DNA from: Pseudomonas sp. BN417
Lineage (GTDB): Bacteria > Pseudomonadota > Gammaproteobacteria > Pseudomonadales > Pseudomonadaceae
NCBI RefSeq assembly: GCF_029871205.1
Contig: NZ_SSOJ01000026.1
Span: 1-63,831, forward strand
Length of the DNA stretch: 63,831 nucleotides
Direction: 5' to 3'
Positions within the stretch are counted from its first letter, which is position 1. The number at the start of each line of letters is the position of its first letter. The notes beneath the pieces are model-generated. The model was not told the DNA's origin. It was given only the letters and a program-made list of their open reading frames with translations, and did no database searches. The position numbers were made by a program, and so were the translations under genes. Shown piece by piece: positions 47,608 through 55,871 of this stretch.

Positions 47608-48072
47608 ATGCCCGTCGTGCTCGACAGCCCCGCCGCGGTACGGCGGGCCGCCATGGACCTGCTGGCGCAGCGCGAACACGGGCGAGTCGAGCTGACGCGC
47701 AAGCTGCGTCAGCGCGGCGCCCCTTCCGAGTTGATCGACAGTGCCCTCGACCGCCTGGCGGAAGAGGGGCTGCTCTGTGAATCCCGCTATCTGGAAAGCT
47801 TCATCGCCAGTCGCGCCCGTGGCGGCTATGGGCCGCAGCGAATCCGTGAGGAACTGGCGCAACGCGGACTGCCGCGTGGCGACATCGATCAGGCCCTGCG
47901 CGAGGCCGACGTCGACTGGAGCGAACAATTGCGCGATGTCTGGCGGCGAAAGTTCAGCGGCCGACTGCCCCAGGATGCCCGCGAACGCGCACAGCAGGGC
48001 CGCTTCCTGGCCTACCGCGGCTACTCCATGGAGATGATCGGCCGTCTCCTGCGCGGCAACCCCGACGACTGA
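47608..48072 (+). CDS. recX: Regulatory protein RecX
   Basis: RecX caps and limits growth of RecA filaments. The 154-residue protein has the three-helix tandem repeats of the family, seen in [40 protein letters not shown] and [20 protein letters not shown]. It starts 7 bp after the recA stop and is presumably made by read-through. A perfect AGCCATGCGC/GCGCATGGCT stem-loop (48090-48113) lies 17 bp after its stop and probably ends the transcript, though the T-run is weak. Confidence 0.93.
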   Translation: MPVVLDSPAAVRRAAMDLLAQREHGRVELTRKLRQRGAPSELIDSALDRLAEEGLLCESRYLESFIASRARGGYGPQRIREELAQRGLPRGDIDQALREADVDWSEQLRDVWRRKFSGRLPQDARERAQQGRFLAYRGYSMEMIGRLLRGNPDD

Positions 48073-48089
48073 AACTCCGGGCAGCCTTA

Positions 48090-48113
48090 AGCCATGCGCT
48101 GATGCGCATGGCT
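48090..48113 (+). terminator. Stem-loop after recX
   Basis: A perfect 10-bp stem, AGCCATGCGC (48090-48099) and GCGCATGGCT (48104-48113) with loop TGAT; only GGTTGCTC follows, so it would be a weak intrinsic terminator. Confidence 0.55.
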
Positions 48114-48148
48114 GGTTGCTCTGGGGAAGTTGCGTCGGGCGAGCCGGG

Positions 48149-49228
48149 TCAGGCCTTGGCGGCCCAATGTTGCGGAAGGTTGATGAAATCGATGAGTTCA
48201 CGCAGGCGGCCATGGTCGCGGCCGTTGAAGCGGAATGCCAGGCGGATCAGCTCGCTGAACTCCGGCTCGTCCTTCTCCGATTCCGAATAGGCCTGCTGGC
48301 TGAAATCACCTTCCAGGCAGAGGTCGGCGAACTGCTCCTGGATCTGGCCCAGCGCCTTTTCGTTGAGAGAATGGTTCATCCGAATCACGAAGCTGTTCTT
48401 CAGCCAGCGGCTGGAGTGGTAGTTGCGATAGAACTGGGCGATCTCGGCGGCTGCCTCGTCGGCGCTGCGCACCAGGCGCATCAGGTTCATGTCGCTGGGC
48501 AGGATGTAGCGGTTGCGTTCCAGCTGTTCGTGGAGGAAGCCGACGGCGTCTTCCCAGTAGCTGCCGTCCGGTTCGTCCAGCAGCACCACGGGCACCACCG
48601 GGCTCTTGCCGGTCTGGATCAGGGTCAGGACTTCAAGGGCTTCGTCCAGGGTGCCGAAGCCGCCCGGGCAGAGAACCAGCGCGTCGGCTTCCTTGACGAA
48701 GAACAGCTTGCGCACGAAGAAGAAGTGGAACGACAGCAAGTGTTCGGTGTTGTCCACTGTGGTGTTGGCGTGCTGCTCGAAGGGCAGGGTGATGTTCAGG
48801 CCAAGGCTGTTCTCCAGCCCCGCGCCTTCGTGGGCCGCGGCCATGATGCCGCCACCGGCACCGGTGATCACCATCAGGTCGCGCTTGGCCAACTCGGCGC
48901 CCAGTTGCCGGGCCAGCGTGTAGATGGGGTGACCCTCCGGGGTGCGGGCCGAACCGAAGACCGTCACCTTGCGGCGCCGCTTGAACTGTTCCAGGACGCT
49001 GAAGGCGTGCTCCATTTCGCGTAGCGTCTGCAGCATGATCTTGGCGTCCCAGCGGTTGCGGTCGGCTTGGGACATGCGCACCACGGTGATCAGCATTTCA
49101 CGGTAAAGCGCGAGGTTGGGACTGCCGCTCGGAACCGTGAGGTTGATCAGTTCGTCGACTTTCTGGGTGAGGTCGATGCCACTGGTTTGAAAGTGCCGGG
49201 AGAGATAGTCGTCCGGGTCATAGGGCAT
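48149..49228 (-). CDS. LOG-family (TIGR00730-like) Rossmann-fold protein
   Basis: The 359-residue protein contains the LOG (LONELY GUY) signature: the nucleotide-binding region VITGAGGGIMAAAHEGAG and the PGGFGTLDEALEVLTLIQTG motif (PGGxGTxxE). Short members cleave cytokinin-type nucleotides or other nucleoside monophosphates. This one is longer, with about 100 residues before and after the core, so its substrate is open. I start at 49228 because AAGGAGAACGCT lies just before that ATG; an ATG six codons upstream (49246) is less well placed. It is divergent from a small ribbon-helix-helix gene. Confidence 0.85.
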   Translation of the reverse strand: MPYDPDDYLSRHFQTSGIDLTQKVDELINLTVPSGSPNLALYREMLITVVRMSQADRNRWDAKIMLQTLREMEHAFSVLEQFKRRRKVTVFGSARTPEGHPIYTLARQLGAELAKRDLMVITGAGGGIMAAAHEGAGLENSLGLNITLPFEQHANTTVDNTEHLLSFHFFFVRKLFFVKEADALVLCPGGFGTLDEALEVLTLIQTGKSPVVPVVLLDEPDGSYWEDAVGFLHEQLERNRYILPSDMNLMRLVRSADEAAAEIAQFYRNYHSSRWLKNSFVIRMNHSLNEKALGQIQEQFADLCLEGDFSQQAYSESEKDEPEFSELIRLAFRFNGRDHGRLRELIDFINLPQHWAAKA

Positions 49229-49461
49229 AGCGTTCTCCTTGCTCATCAACAACTCAGAGCGTGCTCTGCTGGCCGGGTCCGGAATCCGGGCGACCCAGTC
49301 GAGCCGCTTAGCTACAGCTTGCGGCAGGGACCGGATCTTTTCCAGTTCGCCGGCAAGTAATTGGAACCCGCTGAGGTGTCCGGAATATTGCGTCCGGGAT
49401 GTCGGCACTGGCCTATGCTGCCGGAAACCGGAAGGACTTGCGCGCGCGCGGAGGTGCAGCA

Positions 49462-49644
49462 ATGCCCAGGCGTGAAGTGGAAATCAACGGGGAGCACTAC
49501 CGGTTATTGCTTGAGGCGGCGCAAAGAAACGGTCTGTCGCTGGAGGAGGAGTGTCGGCGCCGCCTGGAGGCCGGGTTGCGGCGCTCCTCCTATATGGAAG
49601 CGCTGCTCGCCGAATTGCGCGCAGCGGAGGAGCCGCCGCGCTGA
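49462..49644 (+). CDS. Small Arc-like ribbon-helix-helix protein
   Basis: The 60-residue product begins MPRREVEINGEHYRLLLEAA and continues with a helix-turn-helix spaced as in Arc/MetJ ribbon-helix-helix proteins (a beta strand REVEIN, then helices YRLLLEAAQRNG and SLEEECRRRLEAGLRR). Such proteins bind DNA as dimers, so it may be an autoregulated repressor; no toxin gene is next to it. The ATG at 49462 has GGAGG 9 bp upstream; a longer frame starting at 49399 lacks such a site. The next gene downstream on the other strand ends 5 bp away. Confidence 0.7.
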   Translation: MPRREVEINGEHYRLLLEAAQRNGLSLEEECRRRLEAGLRRSSYMEALLAELRAAEEPPR

Positions 49645-49649
49645 CGGAA

Positions 49650-50063
49650 TCAGTTGGCTTTGGCTTTCAGGCCGCAGTCCTTGGCGCTGAAGCGTTCGGA
49701 CGTCACCGGGCGGTTGGTCTTGTACTCACTGAACTCGTAGCGCAGACCGGCGCCGCGGGCCAGCAGTTGGCGGTAGCCGGTGTTGTGGCAGACGCTGGCG
49801 CCCAGTTGGGAGCGTACCGCGTCCGGGTTGGCGCGCATTTGCGCGGCGTGGGCCTCGCGCACGCTGAGGTGATTCACCAGGTCGTTGCCATCCACCGTGT
49901 AACCCTGGTCGAGGATGTCCTCGTTGATCGCCCGCGGCGTACCGGCGCTGCTTTCCTGGGCGACTTTCTCGAGCATCTTGGTCAGCTCGTAGTCCTTGAG
50001 CGAAGCGGCCTGGGCACAGAACGGCAGGGTCGCGCAAAGGGCGAGGGCGGTGAGGCGCAGCAT
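49650..50063 (-). CDS. PA3611-family secreted protein
   Basis: The 137-residue precursor has a signal peptide (MLRLTALALCATLPFCAQA, cut before ASLKDYEL) and two cysteines in the mature part (GASVCHNTGY and SAKDCGLKA) that could form a disulfide. It resembles, in length and residues I recall, the PA3611 protein of P. aeruginosa, described as quorum-sensing-regulated and possibly linked to virulence; its biochemical role is unknown. It is transcribed away from the DTW-domain gene, with 215 bp between. No las/rhl-type box was recognised in that gap. Confidence 0.72.
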   Translation of the reverse strand: MLRLTALALCATLPFCAQAASLKDYELTKMLEKVAQESSAGTPRAINEDILDQGYTVDGNDLVNHLSVREAHAAQMRANPDAVRSQLGASVCHNTGYRQLLARGAGLRYEFSEYKTNRPVTSERFSAKDCGLKAKAN

Positions 50064-50179
50064 GGGGATCTCCTAACGAAAAGAAGCTGTTTGACCAGCG
50101 CCGCAATTGTGCGTTCGCCGGCAAGGCTTGTCGCGTGAAAATTCTGCTCCAGGCGGTCAGCGGCGTCGCTCCACGGCTC

Positions 50180-50188
50180 TGGTAAAAT
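50180..50188 (+). promoter_or_regulatory. Extended -10 promoter ahead of the DTW gene
   Basis: TGGTAAAAT (50180-50188) is a TGn-extended -10 box about 90 bp upstream of the ATG at 50279. The rest of 50064-50278 shows nothing else I recognise. Confidence 0.4.
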
Positions 50189-50278
50189 CGCCCGATCCTT
50201 CTTGCCATCACCGAATGGGCCGCCCGCCGCCGACAAGGCAGACGCCGGTACCTCGCTGCCGTACTGGAACCAAGCTCG

Positions 50279-50989
50279 ATGAGTCACGCTGTTTTTCGCC
50301 TGCGCGCCGAATGCCTTGCGCGCAGCACCCGCCCCTTCGTCGCCCGTGGATCGCGGTCGCCGCGCTGCCCGGAGTGCCGGGTGGCGTTCGACTATTGCTT
50401 CTGCGCTTGGCGCCCCGAGGTTCCCGTACAGTCGGGCGTGTGCCTGCTGATGTACTACTCGGAACCCATGAAACCGAGCAATACCGGCTGGCTGATCGCC
50501 GACCTGGTCCCCGACACCTGGGCCTTCGGCTGGTCGCGCACCGAGGTGGACGAGGCGTTGCTGGCCCTGCTGGAAGATCCGCAATGGCAGCCCTACCTGG
50601 TGTTCCCCGGCGAGTATGCGGAACCGGCGCGGGTGGTGGACCGGATGGAACGAGTCGAGGGCAAGCGGCCGCTGTTCATCCTGCTGGATGCGACCTGGAC
50701 CGAAGCGCGCAAGATGTTCCGCAAGAGCCCCTACCTCGACCGGTTCCCCGTGCTCAGCCTGACTCCCGAACAGATCTCCCGTTACCGCTTGCGCCGCTCG
50801 ACCCGTGAGGAACACCTGTGCACGGCCGAGGTGGCCGCCCTGTGCCTGGATCTGGCCGGCGATGAGCAGGCGGGAGGTGCACTGAATGCCTACCTGGACG
50901 TCTTCACCGAGCGCTACATAGGCGCCAAGCGGGCCCTGCCCCTGGACGAGGCGAGCCCGGCGCACCAGGCGCTGCGCGAATTCCTCTGA
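50279..50989 (+). CDS. tapT: DTW-domain tRNA-uridine aminocarboxypropyltransferase (TapT/YfiP type)
   Basis: DTW-domain enzymes add an aminocarboxypropyl group (acp3U) from SAM to tRNA uridines, position 47 in E. coli YfiP/TapT. The 236-residue protein has the signature D-T/A-W in FILLDATWTEARKMFRKSP, an N-terminal four-cysteine patch CPECRVAFDYCFCAW that probably binds zinc, and the LTPEQISRYRLRRSTREEHL region. The symbol is by family resemblance. It ends where the DMT transporter gene on the other strand ends, one base apart. Confidence 0.75.
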   Translation: MSHAVFRLRAECLARSTRPFVARGSRSPRCPECRVAFDYCFCAWRPEVPVQSGVCLLMYYSEPMKPSNTGWLIADLVPDTWAFGWSRTEVDEALLALLEDPQWQPYLVFPGEYAEPARVVDRMERVEGKRPLFILLDATWTEARKMFRKSPYLDRFPVLSLTPEQISRYRLRRSTREEHLCTAEVAALCLDLAGDEQAGGALNAYLDVFTERYIGAKRALPLDEASPAHQALREFL

Positions 50990-51898
50990 TCAGGCCTCGG
51001 CTTCCTTGCCGGTGGCCGCCGGCGCTGCGTGCTTTTGCGGCCAGAGTTGGGCGATCAGCATGCCGGCGAACATCAGGGCGCAGCCGATATAGCCGCGCGC
51101 ATGCAGGGATTCGTCCAGCAGCAGAGCACCGGCGATGGCGGCGAATACTGCTTCCAGGGACAGGATGATGGCCGCGTGGGAGGCAATGGCGTGTCGCTGC
51201 GCTACCACCTGCAGCGTGTAGCCGATGGCCACGGCGATGACCCCGCCATAGAGGATCGCCGGGCCGGCCTGGAGAATCGCGCTCGGATTTATATCCTCGA
51301 ACACCAGGGCCAGGATCAGGCTGAACACCGCGCACACGGCGAATTGCAGGACGGCCAGGCGGATCGGGTCATAGCGGCTGGCGAAGAAACCCACCAACAG
51401 CACATGCACGCCCCAGACGCAGGCGCCGGCCAGTTGCAGCCAGTCGCCGGAGGCGACCTGGAAGCCCTCGCCGACGCTGAGCAGGAACATCCCCAGCACC
51501 GCCAGGCAAGCGCCCATCCAGGTGCCGAGGCCGGTGCGGTGACCGATGAAGAGGCCCAGCAACGGCACTATGATGACGTACAGGCCGGTGATGAAGCCGG
51601 AGTTGGTGACGCTGGTGAACAGCAGGCCCACTTGCTGCAAGTTGATCCCCACCGTCAAGGCCAGGCCCATCAGCAGGCCGCCCAGCAGCAGCCCGCGGTT
51701 GAGCGGTTGCTTGACCGCGGGCTTGGGCAGTACCAGCAGCAGGGGCAGGAGGATGAGGGCGCCGAGGGCGAAGCGCAGGCCGGTATAGAGGAAGGGGCCG
51801 ATCGCATCCATACCCAGGCGCTGGGCGACGAAGGCCGCACCCCAGATGGCGGCGGTGATCAGCATCAGGATATCGGCGCGCAGTGCTTGGCTTCGCAT
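50990..51898 (-). CDS. EamA/DMT-family transporter
   Basis: The 302-residue membrane protein has ten predicted hydrophobic helices in two EamA repeats (first LMLITAAIWGAAFVAQRLG, second beginning near LAGACVWGVHVLLVGFFAS). EamA members export amino acids or other metabolites; the substrate is unknown. I start at ATG 51898, the family N-terminus; the open frame goes 52 codons further up but without homology-like residues. It is divergent from the response-regulator gene by 199 bp. Confidence 0.8.
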   Translation of the reverse strand: MRSQALRADILMLITAAIWGAAFVAQRLGMDAIGPFLYTGLRFALGALILLPLLLVLPKPAVKQPLNRGLLLGGLLMGLALTVGINLQQVGLLFTSVTNSGFITGLYVIIVPLLGLFIGHRTGLGTWMGACLAVLGMFLLSVGEGFQVASGDWLQLAGACVWGVHVLLVGFFASRYDPIRLAVLQFAVCAVFSLILALVFEDINPSAILQAGPAILYGGVIAVAIGYTLQVVAQRHAIASHAAIILSLEAVFAAIAGALLLDESLHARGYIGCALMFAGMLIAQLWPQKHAAPAATGKEAEA

Positions 51899-52097
51899 GG
51901 TGGTTCTCGACGGGAAAAGCCTGGAACTTTGCCGCAAAGCGATTGACTTGACCACCCCGCCCCGGCTCGGCATGCTGAGCGCCGCTTTACGGCCTGCCCG
52001 TATCGACTTTGGGCCTGGCCGGCGTACCCCGTCGTGCCGAAGCGCCTCTCTCACCCCTGGGAGGCGTGTCTGGGCCCATTACAAAAAGGACATGCCC

Positions 52098-52748
52098 ATG
52101 GCCTCATATGAAATCCTCATTGCCGATGACCACCCGCTGTTCCGCAGCGCCTTGCACCAGGCCCTGACACTGGGCCTGGGCCCCGACGTGCGCCTGGTGG
52201 AAGCGGCGAGCATCGCCGAGCTGGAGTCTCGTCTCGCCGAGCGCGCCGACTGGGACCTGGTCCTGCTCGACCTGAATATGCCCGGCGCCTATGGCTTCTC
52301 CGGCCTGGTGCTGCTGCGTGGCCAGTATCCGCAGATTCCGGTGGTGATGATCTCGGCGCAGGAAGAAGCGGCGGTGGTTGCCCGCTCCCGCGAGTTCGGC
52401 GCCAGCGGTTTCATTCCCAAGTCCAGCCCGCTGGAGGTCATCCAGGACGCGGTGCGTGCGGTGCTCGACGGCGATACCTGGTGGCCGCCGCAGGTGGAGG
52501 AAGCCCAGGCCCTGTCCGCGGAGGCCAAGGCTGCCAGCGAAGGCCTGGCCAGCCTCACGCCCCAGCAGTTCCGGGTACTGACCATGGTCTGCGAAGGTCT
52601 GCTGAACAAGCAGATCGCCTTCGAACTGCATGTTTCCGAAGCCACGGTAAAGGCCCATGTGACCGCCATCTTCCGCAAGCTCAACGTGCGCACGCGCACC
52701 CAGGCCGCGCTGCTGTTGCAACAGATGGAATCGATTCCCTCGGCCTGA
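52098..52748 (+). CDS. erdR: LuxR/NarL-type response regulator ErdR
   Basis: The 216-residue protein has a receiver domain (ILIADDHPLFRSALHQAL, phosphorylation Asp in WDLVLLDLNMPGAYGFSGLV, Lys in SGFIPKSSPLEV) and a C-terminal LuxR-type helix-turn-helix (LTPQQFRVLTMVCEGLLNKQ; SEATVKAHVTAIFRKLNV). In Pseudomonas this gene, adjacent to dgkA, is ErdR (PA3604), part of the ethanol-oxidation and acetate-use network. No sensor kinase is next to it. I use ATG 52098, 7 nt after AAGGA; an ATG at 52092 is too close. Confidence 0.8.
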   Translation: MASYEILIADDHPLFRSALHQALTLGLGPDVRLVEAASIAELESRLAERADWDLVLLDLNMPGAYGFSGLVLLRGQYPQIPVVMISAQEEAAVVARSREFGASGFIPKSSPLEVIQDAVRAVLDGDTWWPPQVEEAQALSAEAKAASEGLASLTPQQFRVLTMVCEGLLNKQIAFELHVSEATVKAHVTAIFRKLNVRTRTQAALLLQQMESIPSA

Positions 52749-52820
52749 ACGCGGTCATTTCACGCAAATTTGAAGCGCGTTGCGTTAGGCTGCGCGCTCC
52801 TTTCATCAGTCCCTTCCGAT

Positions 52821-53186
52821 ATGTCGCCATTCAAAGGCCAGACCGGCCTCAAACGGGTCCTCAATGCCGCCGGTTATTCGCTCGACGGCCTGCGTGCCGC
52901 CTTCACCGGCGAAGCCGCCTTCCGCCAACTGGTACTGCTCAATGCGGTGCTGATCCCGCTGTCATTCTTCCTCGACGTCAGCCGCGGCGAACGCGCGTTG
53001 ATGATTGGCGCCTGCCTGCTGGCGCTGATTGTCGAACTGCTGAACTCCGCGGTGGAGGCGGCCATCGACCGCATCTCCCTCGAACGCCATCCGCTGTCGA
53101 AGAACGCCAAGGACATGGGCAGCGCCGCGCAGTTCACCGCGCTGACCCTGATAACTGCGGTATGGGCCGTGATCCTGCTGGGTTGA
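52821..53186 (+). CDS. dgkA: Diacylglycerol kinase
   Basis: DgkA phosphorylates diacylglycerol (a by-product of membrane-derived glucan or LPS modification) back to phosphatidate. The 121-residue trimeric inner-membrane protein has three helices (LVLLNAVLIPLSFFL; ALMIGACLLALIVELLNSAV; AQFTALTLITAVWAVILLG) and the catalytic motif ELLNSAVEAAIDRIS. The start at 52821 gives the family N-terminus. It converges on the finR gene, with stops 9 bp apart. Confidence 0.94.
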   Translation: MSPFKGQTGLKRVLNAAGYSLDGLRAAFTGEAAFRQLVLLNAVLIPLSFFLDVSRGERALMIGACLLALIVELLNSAVEAAIDRISLERHPLSKNAKDMGSAAQFTALTLITAVWAVILLG

Positions 53187-53195
53187 GCGAAATCC

Positions 53196-54122
53196 TCAGG
53201 CGATCGGCGGCAGCACGATCTCGTCGCTCCGGGCGACTCCGGCGGTCAATGCCCGGCACTGGTCGAGGAACTCGCGCATGGCGGCGGTCTGGTACTTCTG
53301 CCGGTGCCAGATGAAGTAGAACTGCCGGCGCAGGTCGATCCCCGGGGTTTCCAGCGGCACCAGGCTGCCGCGGCGGAAGGCGTCGCGCAGCGCCAGGCGC
53401 GAGATGCAGCTGATGCCCAGGCCCGACTCCACCGCACGCTTGATCGCCTCGGTGTGCTCCAGTTCCAGGCGGATGTTCAGCGGGGTAGGGTGGTGGCGCA
53501 TGGCCTGGTCGAAGGTCAGCCGCGTGCCCGAGCCGCGCTCGCGGAGGATCCAGGCTTCCCGGCTCAATTCTTCCAGGCTGGCCTGGCCGAGTGACGCCAA
53601 GGGATGCTGAGGCGCGCAGAACACCACCAATTCGTCTTCCACCCAGGGCAGGACCTCTATATCCGGGTGTTGGCAATCGCCTTCGATTAGACCCAGATCA
53701 AGTTCGTGGAGGGCGATCTGCTGGACGATATTCGCCGTGTTCTGGACATGCAGGCTGACCCGGCATTCGGGGTGGCGCTGCATGAAGGAGCCGATCAGCA
53801 AGGTGGCGAGGTAGTTGCCCACGGTCAGGGTGGCGCCGACGTCCAGCGAGCCGAAGCCGGTCTTGCCATTGAGCAGGTCTTCGATCGCGCGGGCCTGGTC
53901 CAGCAGGGCCACGGCCTGGGGCAGCAGTTGCCGGGCCAGGGCGTTGAGGCTCAGGCGCTTGCCGGCGCGGTCGAACAACTGGCAGCCGGACTGTCGCTCC
54001 AGTTCGGTCAGCGAAGTGCTGGTCGCCGACTGCGACAGGGACAGCTGTTCGGCGGCACGGGACACGCTTTCCTGCTGGGCGACGGCAACGAATACCTGGA
54101 GCTGACGGAGAGTAAATCGCAT
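53196..54122 (-). CDS. finR: LysR-family regulator FinR, regulator of fpr
   Basis: The 308-residue LysR regulator has the N-terminal helix-turn-helix SVSRAAEQLSLSQSATSTSL and an effector domain beginning near GSLDVGATLTVGNYLATLL. It is transcribed away from fpr, encoding ferredoxin-NADP reductase, a pairing known in Pseudomonas where FinR activates fpr under redox stress. The name rests on this context and fit, not a full alignment. It converges on dgkA. Confidence 0.8.
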   Translation of the reverse strand: MRFTLRQLQVFVAVAQQESVSRAAEQLSLSQSATSTSLTELERQSGCQLFDRAGKRLSLNALARQLLPQAVALLDQARAIEDLLNGKTGFGSLDVGATLTVGNYLATLLIGSFMQRHPECRVSLHVQNTANIVQQIALHELDLGLIEGDCQHPDIEVLPWVEDELVVFCAPQHPLASLGQASLEELSREAWILRERGSGTRLTFDQAMRHHPTPLNIRLELEHTEAIKRAVESGLGISCISRLALRDAFRRGSLVPLETPGIDLRRQFYFIWHRQKYQTAAMREFLDQCRALTAGVARSDEIVLPPIA

Positions 54123-54245
54123 ATCTATATAACCGATAACCTATATCTTGATAATTCAGTTAACAGATATTGTGGCTGTCACTACAATGGCGCGCAATTG
54201 CGCCCATTGGCGCTGGCGAATTCCAAACTTTCGGAGCCCCCGTAA
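54123..54245. promoter_or_regulatory. AT-rich divergent control region of finR and fpr
   Basis: The 123-bp gap is the most AT-rich here apart from the rsmZ upstream region. It contains a direct repeat ATAACC-GATAACC (54130-54142 approx.) and a palindrome GGCGCGCAATTGCGCCC (54189-54205). The first is the likely LysR-box region; the second probably lies in the fpr leader. -35/-10 elements were not settled. Confidence 0.4.
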
Positions 54246-55025
54246 ATGAGCAACCTCAACTCCGAACGCATCCTCAGCGTTCATCACTGGAACGACACGC
54301 TGTTCAGCTTCAAGTGCACCCGCGACCCGGGCCTGCGCTTCGAAAACGGCCAGTTCGTGATGATCGGTCTTCAGCAGGATAGCGGCCGCCCGCTGATGCG
54401 CGCCTACTCCATCGCCAGCCCGAACTGGGAAGAGCACCTGGAATTCTTCAGCATCAAGGTGCCGGACGGTCCGCTGACCTCCCAGCTGCAGCACCTCAAG
54501 GAAGGCGACGAGATCATCATCAGCAAGAAGCCCACCGGCACCCTGGTCCTCGATGACCTGAACCCGGGCAAGCACCTCTACCTGCTGAGCACCGGCACCG
54601 GCCTCGCGCCCTTCATGAGCGTGATCCAGGACCCGGAAACCTACGAACGCTTCGAGAAGATCATCCTGGTCCATGGCGTGCGTTACGTGAACGAAGTGGC
54701 CTACCGCGAGTTCATCACCGAGCATCTGCCGAAGAACGAATTCTTTGGTGAGGCGGTCAAGGACAAGCTGATCTACTACCCCACCGTGACCCGCGAGCCG
54801 TTCGAGAACCAAGGCCGCCTGACCGACCTGATGCGCAGCGGCAAGCTGTTCGAGGATATCGGCCTGCCGCCGATCAACCCGCAGGACGACCGCGCCATGA
54901 TCTGCGGCAGCCCGAGCATGCTCGACGAGACCAGCGAAGTCCTCGACAGCTTCGGCCTGAAGATCTCCCCGCGCATGCGCGAGCCGGGCGACTACCTGAT
55001 CGAGCGCGCCTTCGTCGAAAAGTAA
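54246..55025 (+). CDS. fpr: Ferredoxin-NADP(+) reductase
   Basis: Fpr moves electrons between NADPH and ferredoxin/flavodoxin through FAD. The 259-residue protein has the FAD motif RAYSIASPNWEEHLEFF, the NADP-binding segment LLSTGTGLAPFMSVIQDPE and MICGSPSMLDETSEV, and ends in FVEK, as in the Pseudomonas enzyme I recall. It is divergent from finR. A bidirectional terminator follows before the convergent VOC gene. Confidence 0.95.
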   Translation: MSNLNSERILSVHHWNDTLFSFKCTRDPGLRFENGQFVMIGLQQDSGRPLMRAYSIASPNWEEHLEFFSIKVPDGPLTSQLQHLKEGDEIIISKKPTGTLVLDDLNPGKHLYLLSTGTGLAPFMSVIQDPETYERFEKIILVHGVRYVNEVAYREFITEHLPKNEFFGEAVKDKLIYYPTVTREPFENQGRLTDLMRSGKLFEDIGLPPINPQDDRAMICGSPSMLDETSEVLDSFGLKISPRMREPGDYLIERAFVEK

Positions 55026-55043
55026 GCGCCGAAAGCTCCAAAG

Positions 55044-55069
55044 CAAAGCCCGCCAATTGGCGGGCTTTG
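55044..55069. terminator. Bidirectional terminator between fpr and the VOC gene
   Basis: CAAAGCCCGCCAA (55044-55056) and its exact complement (55057-55069) form a 26-bp perfect palindrome between two convergent genes. T-runs are short (CTTTGTCGTTT on the plus strand). Confidence 0.75.
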
Positions 55070-55074
55070 TCGTT

Positions 55075-55488
55075 TCAGACCGGAGAGCTGAAGCGCTGCC
55101 CGGAAATGGCCGGATGATAGATCGGCTGGATCTTGTTACCGGCCGGGTCGAGCACGTGGAAGCTGTGGGCGCCGTCGCCATGGGCGAAGGGGCGGTCGAG
55201 CATGGTCACGCCTTGGGCCTTGAGGTACTGGTACCAGGCTTCCAGCTCTTCCAGGCTGTCCACCACGAATCCGTAATGGTCCACCGCCTGTACGCCACTG
55301 CTGGGAGCGAATGCGCGGCCGAGAGACAGATTGTCGTTGCCGCAGGTCAGGTAAACCAGGTCTTCGTTGGCCCGGTTGAGCAGTTCCATGCCCAGGACAT
55401 CCACATAGAAACGTTCGCACTCTTCCATGTTGGGCACGAGGATAGCGATATGGCGCAGGCCATTGAGGCGGCCGGGACGGCTGGGCAT
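55075..55488 (-). CDS. VOC-superfamily (glyoxalase/bleomycin-resistance fold) protein
   Basis: The 137-residue protein has the beta-alpha-beta-beta-beta halves of vicinal-oxygen-chelate proteins. Two typical metal ligands are present, His13 (GLRHIAILVPNMEECERFY) and His71 (VDHYGFVV), but the usual third ligand Glu in the GNxIE position reads Gln121 (DPAGNKIQPIYH). It may therefore bind metal differently or not at all, and its reaction is unknown. It is transcribed away from a small antibiotic-monooxygenase-type gene across a 48-bp gap with a perfect dyad. Confidence 0.8.
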   Translation of the reverse strand: MPSRPGRLNGLRHIAILVPNMEECERFYVDVLGMELLNRANEDLVYLTCGNDNLSLGRAFAPSSGVQAVDHYGFVVDSLEELEAWYQYLKAQGVTMLDRPFAHGDGAHSFHVLDPAGNKIQPIYHPAISGQRFSSPV

Positions 55489-55504
55489 TTCCTGAACTCC
55501 AGTT

Positions 55505-55514
55505 TTGTATACAA
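55505..55514. promoter_or_regulatory. TTGTATACAA dyad between the VOC and monooxygenase genes
   Basis: The 10-bp perfect palindrome TTGTATACAA stands in the only intergenic space of two divergent genes. It resembles operators of GntR-type regulators. No regulator gene is next to it, so the binder is unknown. Confidence 0.45.
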
Positions 55515-55536
55515 TTTGCGTGAAATATAAGACAAA

Positions 55537-55851
55537 ATGGAGCTCAACGTGTACTGCCTTCTACTCAAGACCCGCCTGCGCCCCGGTAGCCTGGATGCCT
55601 TCATGGACGCCATGCGCGTCAACGCCGCCGCTTCGGTGCGCGACGAGCCCGGCTGCCTGGTATTCGATGTGCTGCAGGACCGCAGCGATCCCGACCTGGT
55701 CTGGCTTTACGAGGTCTACACCGGCGAAGCCGCATTCGAGGCGCACATGCGTACCCCGCACTTCCTGGCCAGCCGGCCGCTGGTGGAGCCATTGATCCTC
55801 GACCAGGATTGCATCGAAGCGGATTCCATGGCGCTGAACGCTTCGCGTTGA
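55537..55851 (+). CDS. Antibiotic-biosynthesis-monooxygenase-fold protein (ABM/YgiN-like)
   Basis: The 104-residue protein has the ferredoxin-like ABM fold: EPGCLVFDVLQDRSDPDLVW, LYEVYTGEAAFEAHMRTPHF and the C-terminal strand. Members include quinone monooxygenases (YgiN) and many of unknown role. The start at ATG 55537 is followed by a possible GTG start 4 codons later; no good ribosome site decides between them. It probably shares control with the divergent VOC gene through the TTGTATACAA dyad. Confidence 0.75.
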   Translation: MELNVYCLLLKTRLRPGSLDAFMDAMRVNAAASVRDEPGCLVFDVLQDRSDPDLVWLYEVYTGEAAFEAHMRTPHFLASRPLVEPLILDQDCIEADSMALNASR

Positions 55852-55871
55852 CCCTGTTCGGCGCGCCAATG

